From Spongospora subterranea (taxonomy: Eukaryota > Endomyxa > Phytomyxea > Plasmodiophorida > Plasmodiophoridae), in NCBI GenBank assembly GCA_900404475.1, contig OUQQ01000016.1, positions 1 through 64,000 on the forward strand: 64,000 nucleotides of DNA, in the 5' to 3' direction. This document shows positions 26,518 to 36,091 of this stretch, piece after piece. Numbering within the stretch: position 1 is the stretch's first letter; every line of letters starts with the position of its first letter. The translations under genes and the position numbers were made by a program. The notes under the pieces were generated by a model. That model did not search any database. It was not told the origin of the DNA and saw nothing but the letters and a program-made list of their open reading frames with translations.

Positions 26518-26935
26518 ATCCCATCCTCTGGCGATTGCCTTTTTGAGGCGATTGTTCATCCGAGGCGTCAGTTCCGCGACTACGATTTCTCTCCCTCAGA
26601 CTGCATTGATTCAGGTTTCGTCCTCCGTCAACTGATTATTCAAGCTGCAAGACTAAGGCCTGATGACATCGCCAGATGCTACAAGCGCTTGAGCGTGGCA
26701 GAAGTTACTGAAAGGATGTCTAAACGGGGCGAATGGGGTGTGGCCACCTAGAAATGATGGTTGCGGCTGAATTACTGCAAGTTAATATTATGATATTCGA
26801 CCAGACTCATTGAAGCGTCAATCTTGAATCGAAATACCCTTGGACAATCAATATCGCGTATATTGGGGCAACACCCATTATGAATCTCTCGTCCCGAGCA
26901 CATCTTATCTTGATACTACACTGTCTGCTCCTTCT
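26518..26935 (+). pseudogene. OTU-family cysteine protease domain, frame-broken
   Basis: The plus strand reads SSGDCLFEAI (OTU catalytic Asp-x-x-Cys region) from about 26524. It continues through FVLRQLIIQAA, an RMSKRGEWGVAT stretch, then LEMMVAAELLQVNIMIF after a +1 frame change at the in-frame stop near 26749, and ends at about 26865-26895 with WGNTHYESLVP, where the His matches the OTU catalytic His. The spacing of Cys and His regions, about 115 codons, fits OTU proteases, which cleave ubiquitin from substrates. At least two frame breaks and stops after 26810 make it a probable pseudogene unless small introns are involved. OTU domains are common in mobile elements, and the neighbourhood is repeat-rich. 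The upstream part could not be assigned. Confidence 0.55.
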
Positions 26936-27239
26936 ACAGCCCAAATTACGAAGAAATCGTCACTGTAAAAGATGTCAACGCGTTTTCGGAAAGATTCGCA
27001 TCGGAGCACGATTGTCACTGCATTGTTCTGCTGCTCCCTCAGATTCTCCTTTCTTTGTCTGTTTGAATTTCTTTCAAGTTGTGTTGATCCTTCATTGCCC
27101 ATTGAAGACGCCAAGGCTCTCTATAGTCTTTTACACCCACTGGAAGCTCTATGGCCTGTACTATTCCTGACAATTTTGCGACTTTTCGCAACTTTGCTTA
27201 ACAATCCCGATTATAACCGGCATTGGATGCTCGATCACC

Positions 27240-28001
27240 GGTGTTACAGTCAAGCGTACACGTAATGTTACAGTCAAGCGTGCACGTAATGTTACAGTCA
27301 AGCGTACACGTAATGTTACAGTCAAGCGTNNNNNNNNNNNNNNNNNNNNNNNNNNNNNNNNNNNNNNNNNNNNNNNNNNNNNNNNNNNNNNNNNNNNNNN
27401 NNNNNNNNNNNNNNNNNNNNNNNNNNNNNNNNNNNNNNNNNNNNNNNNNNNNNNNNNNNNNNNNNNNNNNNNNNNNNNNNNNNNNNNNNNNNNNNNNNNN
27501 NNNNNNNNNNNNNNNNNNNNNNNNNNNNNNNNNNNNNNNNNNNNNNNNNNNNNNNNNNNNNNNNNNNNNNNNNNNNNNNNNNNNNNNNNNNNNNNNNNNN
27601 NNNNNNNNNNNNNNNNNNNNNNNNNNNNNNNNNNNNNNNNNNNNNNNNNNNNNNNNNNNNNNNNNNNNNNNNNNNNNNNNNNNNNNNNNNNNNNNNNNNN
27701 NNNNNNNNNNNNNNNNNNNNNNNNNNNNNNNNNNNNNNNNNNNNNNNNNNNNNNNNNNNNNNNNNNNNNNNNNNNNNNNNNNNNNNNNNNNNNNNNNNNN
27801 NNNNNNNNNNNNNNNNNNNNNNNNNNNNNNNNNNNNNNNNNNNNNNNNNNNNNNNNNNNNNNNCACGTAATGTTACAGTCAAGCGTACACGTAATGTTAC
27901 AGTCAAGCGTACACGTAATGTTACAGTCAAGCGTGCACGTACGACCGACTGATGACGATAATCAGTCGGTTACCCCCTTTCGACACTTCTTGTGTCTGAC
28001 A
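27240..28001 (+). repeat. LTR-like repeat with an expanded 24-bp satellite and assembly gap
   Basis: A 24-bp unit, TGTTACAGTCAAGCGTACAC plus GTAA, is repeated from about 27241 to the edge of a run of Ns (27330-27863) and again from 27864 to about 27940. After it comes a 60-bp segment (27942-28001) ending TTGTGTCTGACA, which recurs at 29211-29270. Starting with TG and ending with CA, the whole looks like the 5' LTR of the Gypsy element that follows. The 534 Ns are an assembly gap inside the array, so the true copy number is unknown. The segment includes a perfect 10-bp hairpin, ACCGACTGAT paired with ATCAGTCGGT. Confidence 0.7.
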
Positions 28002-28009
28002 GATTACCA

Positions 28010-29139
28010 CATGCCGCCGATCGAAACCAGCCCGCCATCAACCCCGCGGATTACTAGTACCATTGCCAATTCCATCCGAATTGTGGTCCTCAGTATCGAT
28101 GGATTTCATTGTCAAGGGCTCCCAAAATCAAGAGGTTACGATTCCGTCCTTGTCGTGGTGGACCGATGCTCCAAAATGGCCCATTTCATCAGATGCAACG
28201 AGTCCACCAACTCAACGCAGCTTGCAGATCTCATTCTTGACCACGTATTCAGACTTCATGGTCTTCCTGATGACATTGTTTCGGACCGAGGTCCCAGTTC
28301 GTATCCAAGTTTTGGAAACATTTACTCGCTCGACTGCGCGTTCAACGTAAACTTTCGTCGTCACGGCACCCTGAAACCGACGGCCAGACGGAGCGTGTCA
28401 ATCAGGTCCTCGAACAATACCTTCGCTGCTTCATCAACTTTCTTCATTTGACGACTGGGCCAACTTATTTCTTTTGGCCGAATTTGCCTACAACAATGCA
28501 GTGCATACCTCAACGGGCATGACCCCATTCTATGCCAATTACGGCTTCCATCCCCGCTCCCACGAGTTTCATGCACGCCCGGCCTTCGGCGGAAGACAGG
28601 GCCGACCACTTTCAATCCATCCGCCACGTTTTACAGTGCCAACTTTCTCGTGCGGTGTCCGACATGAAGCGCTTCGCCGATTCTCGCCGCATACCCCATG
28701 AGCAGTTTGCTATCGGTGACTTAGTCATGCGTCGGCGTCCTGCAGTCGCCACCAATCGACCCTCTGACAAACTCGACTACAAATTTTTGAGACCATTCCC
28801 CATTACCAAAGTCTGCACAATGTGTTCCACGTCTCCTTGCTCGAAAGATATTCTCCAAGCAAAATATCAAATCGCCAACAACCGCCACCGCCTCCGATTA
28901 TATTGAACTCCCCGGAAGACCCACTGTTCATCGTCAAAGAAGTCTTAGATTCCCGTTATTGCAGAAATCAACTGCAGTATTTTATTGATTGGCAGGGTTA
29001 TCCGGTATCAGACAGGACGTGGGAACCGGCTCGAACGTTAGGGGCAACCGGCGGACTGGACTGGGAGATCGAACGATTCCAAGCGAAATATCCCGACAAA
29101 CCGGGTCCAGCGCACCGGCGCTCGCGTAGGTCAGCGTAA
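28010..29139 (+). pseudogene. pol: Ty3/Gypsy (chromovirus) integrase with chromodomain, frameshifted
   Basis: Fragments in several frames read in integrase order: [18 protein letters not shown], then [35 protein letters not shown] (catalytic Asp regions), then [30 protein letters not shown], then FHVSLLERYSP and a C-terminal chromodomain (EVLDSRYCRNQLQYFIDWQG, then WEPA). The chromodomain places it with chromoviruses, the Ty3/Gypsy branch of LTR retrotransposons. Gag, protease, reverse transcriptase and RNase H are missing, and at least three frameshifts occur (near 28090, 28330 and 28450). The Zn-binding integrase start is truncated directly behind the left LTR-like repeat, so most of the element has been deleted. 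Confidence 0.88.
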
Positions 29140-29147
29140 CACGACTA

Positions 29148-29270
29148 TGTGTTACAGTCAAGCGTGCACGTAATGTTACAGTCAAGCGTACACGTAATAA
29201 AATATGGCGGCGACCGACTGATGACGATAATCAGTCGGTTAAAGCCTTTCAACACTTCTTGTGTCTGACA
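29148..29270 (+). repeat. Right LTR-like repeat of the Gypsy remnant
   Basis: It starts TGTGTTACAGTCAAG, carries only two copies of the 24-bp unit, and ends with the same 60-bp tail as the left repeat (CTTGTGTCTGACA). It directly follows the chromodomain stop. Confidence 0.7.
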
Positions 29271-29337
29271 ACCGGCACGGAATGCCGGAATTGACTCGAC
29301 AACCATAATCACCTAAAATCGACTTTTGTGCCCTAGA

Positions 29338-30125
29338 AGATGTTTGCCATGTTTGTCAGAGACCTAGCTCATTGAGGAGTCTGTGGCAGTGCCTCCAAGG
29401 GGCGTTGAAAACAGGCAGTCGGGCAATTATTTCAGCACGAAGTGCATCGCTGAGTCTGCCACAAGGATGTCCAGCTGTTTTCAACCCGTTCACGAAATCG
29501 ACAAGGAAGATGAAGACTGCCGAATGGCATATGTTTTCGTATTCAGGTGTGTTCCAATTTCTAACAAGAGACCTATTTCAGGATACTGATCCGGCCAGGC
29601 GTTTTCAAAAAGCACTTGACGGATTACTGGAAGACGTTGGTCGTATTTTTACAATTTCCCAGCACAAGGGCGGAATGTGATGAACTTCACCACAGTTTGA
29701 TTAGGTCTTTATTCATTTAATGCAATGGAGTACATACGGGGGAGCGATTGCGGGTATTGATTATTGTGGACGAGCAATTCTAGCTCGAAATCGACATCTG
29801 ATCATTACCTGTTAAAGATGCAAAACTGAAACACCATTCTTTATCAGGATCAAATCCCACAGGAACGACAACTGCTCATGTATTGACCAGGATTTTTTTT
29901 TCAGGTACACGTATATATGAGCGAATATTAATAATCAATATTACTCCTGTGCATGCCGACCCTGGACGAGTGTCTCTCTCTATTGTAGGGCAACAGGGTC
30001 ATAACTGCGTTAAGATATGGGCACTTTGGATTCCAGAGAGGAGAACTCTACGAAAACTGGGAAAACCATTTCCGGGCCCTTCTGCGGTCAGAGATATTGC
30101 CAGTTTTTTGGGCCTGCTACGCCAT
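29338..30125 (+). pseudogene. Inverted partial copy of the Tnp2-like transposase 3' part
   Basis: This arm is the reverse complement of about 30275-31131, with small indels. Both encode a segment reading FSYSGVFQFLTR then LFQDTDPARRFQKAL then DVGRIF, here on the plus strand. It also carries the GQQGHNCVKI and WIPERRTLRKLGKPF stretches. It has no start of its own and stops in all frames. Confidence 0.75.
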
Positions 30126-30274
30126 CTATCGGGCCTGGTTGCAAATACGAATCCACCAGCGCAGCCGTAATGGAACGGAACTTTGCCAAACTGTCAATAC
30201 TCTGCGTGAAATATGCAGCGAGGAGTGATGAGTACATCACCGGGGCATAATATCACCATTTTCGTTCCGGGATG

Positions 30275-32280
30275 GCGTAGCAGGCCCAAAAAACTAGCAA
30301 TATCTCTGGCCGCAGAAGATCCAGGAAATGGTTTTCCCAGTTTTCGTAGAGTTCTCCTCTCTGGAATCCAAAGTGCCCATATTATTTTAACGCAGTTATG
30401 ACCCTGTTGCCCTACAATAGAGCAAGACACCTCGTCCAGGGTCGGCATGCACAGGAGTAATAACTAATCGAGAACTGGACATTCAAAATGCGAAGAGAAG
30501 GGCAGTCCACTTGATGAGATAGTTAATAAAACATATTAATATTCGCTCATATATACGTGTACCTGAATAAAAAATTCTTGATCAATACATAAGCAGTTGT
30601 CGTTCCTGTGGGATTTGATCTTAAATAGATTGGATAAAGGGGCTGATATTTTCATATCAACCCGTCAAAGAATAGTTTTCAGTTTTGCATCTTTGACAAG
30701 TGATGATCATATGTCGATTTCGAGCTAGAATTGCTCGTCCACAATAATCAATACCCGCAATCGTCCCCCCGTATGTACTCCATTGCATTAAATGAATAAA
30801 GACCTAATCAAACTGTGGTGAATCCGCCCGTGTACTGGGAAATGTAAAAATACGACCAACGTCTTGCAGTAATCCGTAAAGTGCTTTTTGAAAACGCCTG
30901 GCAGGATCAGTATCCTGAAATAGGTATCTTGTTAAAAATTGGAACACACCTGAATACGAAAAACATATGCCATTCCTTGTCGATTTCGTGAACGGGTCGA
31001 AAACAGCTGGACTTCCTTGTGGCAGACTCAGCGATGCAATTCGTGCTGAAATAATTGCCCGACCGCCTGTTTTCACGCCCATGGAGGCACTGACATAGAT
31101 TCCTCAATGAGCCAGGTCTCTGGCAAACATCTTCTCTGTCGTTCCAAATCCCTTGCTTCTTGGAGTTGAAGGACAATCCCGAACCTTGCTTTTCAAAATC
31201 GAGTAGTTTCACCATGCTCATAATGACGTTCATCAGTATGTGCATGGCACATGGTTCATCCTGCCTTGTTGGATCCCATCCCTGCAATAGCAGTGCGGTA
31301 CAACTCATTCCGTGTATGCCAGTGATCTTATACGGAGGTCGAACATCATTCTACCTCTTGTACTTCTTGACCTCGTCATCTGTCTGAATTTTTCCTGCTC
31401 ATACGCTGAGCTTTCGACAGCCGCCCTTACAAAAAATCGTTTCGATATTAGTTTAGGAGGACCGTCATCAATGGACTGGTCATTGTCCAGTAAAACTGTC
31501 CCCCTCAGCAGGTCGTTCAAGTGCAGAAACCTGAACACGCCAGGGTAAATTGTGACCTAGCAGGCCGCCTGCCTTTAATATCACAACTGCAGGCACCACT
31601 GATGGCATTGTGTGATGCCTTCATCAGCTCTTTGCTGGCAACACTAAACAGCAAGTAGGGAGATAAACAGTGAACGTTTCTGGTGATGACGCGTCGAAAA
31701 ACTCCCTTCCACTCCATAAAAATTAAGCTTTTTGATGTGAAGCGCCAATATGCTGAGCAGGTCATGAACATCGCTGATGGTTTACACATATCCATAGCGG
31801 GGAGCGTCATTAGAGTCCATAAGTGGGGCCAGAGTGATTTCAGTGAAGAATTATATGGCTGGAACCCATCAGTGTTATACCCTGGTAATATATATATCAG
31901 GTCAGGAAAAAGGGCAATATCAACTGTGAATTCGAGTGGTATATTACCTAAGCATAAGACCAATCCTCGACTATCATGGGTTGTTCTTATATGAGCTAGT
32001 GGTTCGATATGTGCTGGAACATATTTGTAAAAGAGGTCTCCTGAATCCCATCCATCTATCTCGCTAGGCTTCTCACCGGTCGTGGTAAATAGGTGAATGC
32101 GCTTCTCAATCGCATGAAAGCCACTTAAATTTTTTCTGCAATAGCACGACTTGCCATAAACGATGGCCAGCACGAAGCTGATGGGCATCAGTGAAACCTC
32201 CATATTGGTAAATACACCCAATTTGCTCCAAAATCGATTTATTTTGTACCTTATGGAGTAGTGTGTACCTAAGGCGGAAT
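30275..32280 (-). pseudogene. Tnp2/CACTA-like DNA transposase remnant
   Basis: On the minus strand several open pieces follow the order of Tnp2-type (CACTA/EnSpm or Plavaka-like) transposases. They are LPGYNTDGFQPYNSSLKSLW then WTLMTLPAMDMCKPS (DDE-fold entry with DGFQPY), SVASKELMKASHNAISGACS (linker before the CxC), then DEPCAMHILMNVIMSM (the D-x-MH region) and the C-terminal FSYSGVFQFLTRYL block at 30804-31080. Stops at about 31305 and 31517 break the frame. The assignment is by motif resemblance and is tentative between Tnp2 subgroups. A GC-rich tandem repeat replaces the N-terminus. Confidence 0.5.
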
Positions 32281-32405
32281 GCGCGGCCGCGCAAGGGGCT
32301 GCGCACACGGGGCCGCGCACACGGGGCCACACAAGGGGCTGCGCACACGGGGCTGCGCACACGGGGCCGCACAAGGGGCTGCGCACACGGGGCCGCGCCC
32401 ACGTG
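32275..32405. repeat. GC-rich tandem repeat
   Basis: Repeated GCGCACACGGGGC and ACAAGGGGCT units in irregular alternation, about 130 bases, far more GC-rich than its surroundings. Confidence 0.8.
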
Positions 32406-32410
32406 CCGTG

Positions 32411-32560
32411 ACTGGTCGCTTTTTTCCACCCAATCTCACCTCCGTTCTACAACCGCTTGATGCTGGCATTATCCGAAGCTTGAAAGCTTTGTCGCGAAAG
32501 TTCGAAGTGCTTACCCTGCTCGACTCAATGCAGGACACGTCGGTTCATCGATATTCCACT
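32411..32560 (+). pseudogene. Inverted fragment of a Tigger/pogo transposase
   Basis: The plus strand reads FFPPNLTSVLQPLDAGIIRS then LKALSRKFEVLTLL, nearly identical to part of the minus-strand transposase at 33120-33250 but with the QPLDA catalytic segment intact. Homology ends near the ACACGTCGGTTCATCG stretch. Confidence 0.8.
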
Positions 32561-32650
32561 ATTCATTGGGCGCGGCCATCGGTTCGATCCGAATGTGGTG
32601 TTCAGAGAAGGAGGAATCGGCTTGAATTTATTGAAAATACTGATGAATTG

Positions 32651-33883
32651 CTAACTGTCTAAGACTTCCAACGCCTTCAAATCCATCTCCTCTTTGAACA
32701 GCGATTCGGCTTTTGCGAAAGTGATCAGATCCGTTGTTTCTTTTGCCTGGACAGTTGAAATCACTTTTGGTTGTTGGGGTTCAGTTTCTTCGATATCATT
32801 TGCGATTTCCTCCACTTCGTCTTCACTGCAAGCATTATTAAATTCATCAACTAACTGTCCAATGAGGTTTGTTTCTTCTTCAATCTCGCATTCTGGTAAG
32901 TTTTCTTCAACAACAATTAGAGATCTGTCAATACCGACCCTTTCAGCCAAAGAAGCAAGTTCCTCTTCTTGCTCCAAAACTTCTGGGGTACCTTGCTCAT
33001 GAACCGTCGGGATTACAAATCCACATTTGGCGAAACATTTTTGGATAGTCTCCTCTTTCACAAGGTCCCATGACCTTTCCAAGAACTTGATCGCGTCCAG
33101 AACGGTCAAGGTTTTGGCAAGATCTGATACATGAACCGACGTGTCCTGCATTAATTCGAGCAGGGTAAGCACTTCGAATTTTCGCGACAAAGCTTTCAAG
33201 CTTCGGATAATGCCAGTTAGAACGGAGGTGAGATTGGGTGGAAAAAAGCGAAGCTCGATATTTGTCAGATTTGTGGCTTCGTCGACGATATGGACAGGGG
33301 CATTATCCAAAAAGAGTAGAACCTTTCGGCCTTGTCGTTTAAAGAACTCCTCCAGCTCCTGTAAATAAATATTGAACAGCGGATTAGTCATCCAGGCTTT
33401 TGCACTGTTTGAATACGTTGCTTTGAATTTGCTCATATCGACACCCCTGAAAGCGCGAGGATTTTTGGACTTTCCAATTATCCAAAGGGGGAGTTTCTCG
33501 CCCATAGCTGAACAAGTAAGAGCTACAGTTATTCTGTCTTTGCCTTGCTTTCCCCCCTTACATGATTGAGAGACATGGTTCAATGTTGAGTCTGGTAAGG
33601 CTCGGAAGAAGAAGCCTGTCTCGTCCATATTAAATACGTTCTTGAGATCATATCCTGCCATCGTCGCCGCTAATGACGTTTTCCAATGTTCCGCGCGAAC
33701 GAGATCTACATTTCCCGATTCTCCACATACCTTGTACGACCGCACATTGTTCCTCTGTTTCCATTTTTGCAGCCAACCCTCTGAGGCTAAAAAATCGTTG
33801 GCATCAATTCCCAGTTGAGTTGAGATCTGTTTAGCTTTCTCTTGCAATGGCTTGAGAATCAAATTGTCAATGAACATCAACAT
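32651..33883 (-). pseudogene. Tigger/pogo-like (CENP-B family) DDE transposase, third catalytic Asp deleted
   Basis: A 410-codon open frame matches Tigger-type transposases of the Tc1/mariner superfamily. The N-terminus keeps only the second half of the CENP-B type DNA-binding region (DFLASEGWLQKWKQRNNV). The DDE domain shows NMDETGFFFRALPD (first Asp), LFLDNAPVH (second Asp) and FFPPNLTSVL. There the expected QPLDxG with the third Asp has lost 12 bases near 33214, leaving TGIIRSLKA. A long acidic C-terminal tail follows. Upstream (33884-34050) a possible start segment is closed by a stop. The open frame is otherwise clean, which points to recent loss of activity. Confidence 0.88.
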
Positions 33884-34269
33884 CGGTTCCGCCGACTTAT
33901 TTCATGCAATTGGTATTGAATCTAGATTTCGTTCGCGATGTCATCACGAATCTTCTTCTCTTGCAGAAGATCAAGTACCTGTTGTTGCCTTGTTTCCATT
34001 TTCTCAGGTGATTTCTCACACTGCGACAAAGCGTTAATACCGCTGGCGTAAGAGCGTAACCTGCGTCGGCAAGGTCGAACGTACCCCCGCAGGTGTGCTA
34101 AAACCTTTCAAACGGGCATCCTCCAATACTGTACTATCAGGAGCCGAACCTTCCCCGCCAGCTAATCTGTATGTGAACCTGAGTCAAAGTGAGAACAAAG
34201 GCAATTCAGATTAGAATATTGAACCTCAAATTAAAGGAACACGCAGCAACACGTTCTGACTGATAAAAC

Positions 34270-34500
34270 CCTTTCGGTTTCGCGGTTTGGCTTCAGACTC
34301 TGGAACATGGGCGGGAATGTGTGTCCTATCGAAAGCAATTCTACAGTTTCCGCCAGGAGCTCATCAATCCAATTTGGTCCCTGCAGGCGTGACGTGCGGC
34401 AGGGTGATTTGAGACAATACGTAGAATAATAAATAGCTGGCCACTGCCTGTGTACTTGGCAGTTCTTCTCGCTCATATGAGCTATCTGACTCGCTGGCTG
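34270..34500 (-). pseudogene. PIF/Harbinger-like transposase N-terminal scrap
   Basis: The minus strand reads SPCRTSRLQGPNWIDELL followed by AETVELLSIGHTFPPMFQSL, the layout of the N-terminal region of Harbinger transposases (RTS-x-L-x-G-x-x-W-x-x-ELL, then a helix before the DDE domain). No DDE domain follows. The call rests on this one motif. Confidence 0.4.
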
Positions 34501-36091
34501 TGTCTTTGAAATCCATACTAAAATACCTATTTGATTTATTAAATTTGTACGCGCGCTTATTTTACACAAACTGACACGTTTGGCAGCCAAATTCTGCATT
34601 ATCCCGGTATTGACATATCCTGATATCGCTATAGTAAATTATCCGGGTATTGAAAACGTGTGGCATCCAAAAGGATTTTCGAATGATATCAAGCCATTCC
34701 TAACTGAGGCCAATAAGATGGCAAGGTCGAAATTCTGAATCTTTGCGGTAAACGTGCCATTGAATGACGACCGGACATGATGAACGTTGTTCATATGTAG
34801 TTCTCTGACGGGCGCCGGAGGGGTTTTAAGGCCTTTCGCACACATTTTCCTGTCATACTTGACCGTCAGCGAGCAAGATACGAAGTTGTTATCCCCATTG
34901 GATGAACCGTCTTGACGGACTCGCGGAGCGCCAAGACTTGTAAAAAAACTTTTAAAATACTCTGTGGACCGAATTAGAAGCGTATTTCAAATGCGCTTTT
35001 AGTAGATCGAGCTGCGATTTCACCTGAACAAGGCTCTTAGATCGGAGAGGTGCGGGGATCGCGCCCCCGCCACCAACCCCACTAAACCTGAAACGGTGTT
35101 TGTGCAGACGGAGCACTGGTGGCGAACAGTCTTTGGTGATATGTGCCACCGCAGGGTGTGGGCCGCATCATCGAACGTGTTGGCGCTACGCCGGTGTTGC
35201 TGGTGATCAACCCGCTAACAGTCTCACTGACCAAACCGAGGTCAACGCTATGATGAATCGTGCGGCTAGCACTTTCAATGATGCGGTCCATTTTCTAGCG
35301 TGTACCTCCTGGCACATATCCGAATTCTAAAAGTCAGGAAAGTGACAAAATTAACGTAGATCGTTGGCCCATATGCGCACTGAGATGAGTCTGCTGGTAG
35401 AAATGCCATCGCAGATATCAATGGCTTCAATGATCCGTATACAGATATATTTCTACCAGAACCGATGGAATCTTTCCATACTTCCTAGTTTACGACGAAA
35501 CAACGTTGTGGACTGAAACATGTCTTCGGCACTAATGGCCCGATGCAAAAATATTGGCATTGCCACAGAGTGTGCAGGAGAATTCCGACCGTTGCCCACG
35601 CTTGCAAAAAACAGTTCGGCTCGTTGTTGGGTTCAGCAACTGAGAGAGAAATGTCTCAACTGCAATGGTCGTTTACATCTCATCAGAAGAAGAACAAAGG
35701 AATCGAATGGCCAGAAACGATATTCTGATCGCGTCGGTTTCGGTCAATGGCTCTGGCACTATGTTGTTTTCCTCAAGGAGCGTCAATCGTCAAGACCGAT
35801 GGGATACTACCCTGGCTATCGTGTTCAAGGCACAACTCAAGCGCGCAAGTGAATACGCTATGGATTTCATGGGCTCTTATGACTATAACTGCAACATTTC
35901 GATATGAGGATTTCGGCCCGATCGATGCTAGGTTTGTTTACCGACTGTATATATTAAATAACGGTAATCACCAGATTCGGTCGGTAAAATGCGCTACTGG
36001 ATCATCTCGCTGTACTGTCGCTCTTGGAGAACTTCGTATGTCCAACGATCCGCAAAACTTACTGGAATAAGTAAATTGAAAACCGGCGAGT
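34501..36091. other. No supported gene
   Basis: Open frames near 35520-35910 on the plus strand include a CLNCNGRLHLIRRR stretch that could be a zinc ribbon of an insertion-type transposase, but the rest does not support a call. Confidence 0.35.

Noticed and set aside
27223..27930. Long open frames through the 24-bp repeat and the N run
   Set aside because: They exist only because the repeat unit lacks stops and the Ns are read through; not genes.
32269..32540. Arg/Pro/Cys-rich frames on the minus strand over the GC-rich repeat
   Set aside because: Translation of a tandem repeat, with no protein family behind it.
35520..36070. Possible insertion-type transposase with a zinc ribbon on the plus strand
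   Set aside because: A CxxC pair and an Arg-rich stretch alone are too little, and no catalytic motif follows.
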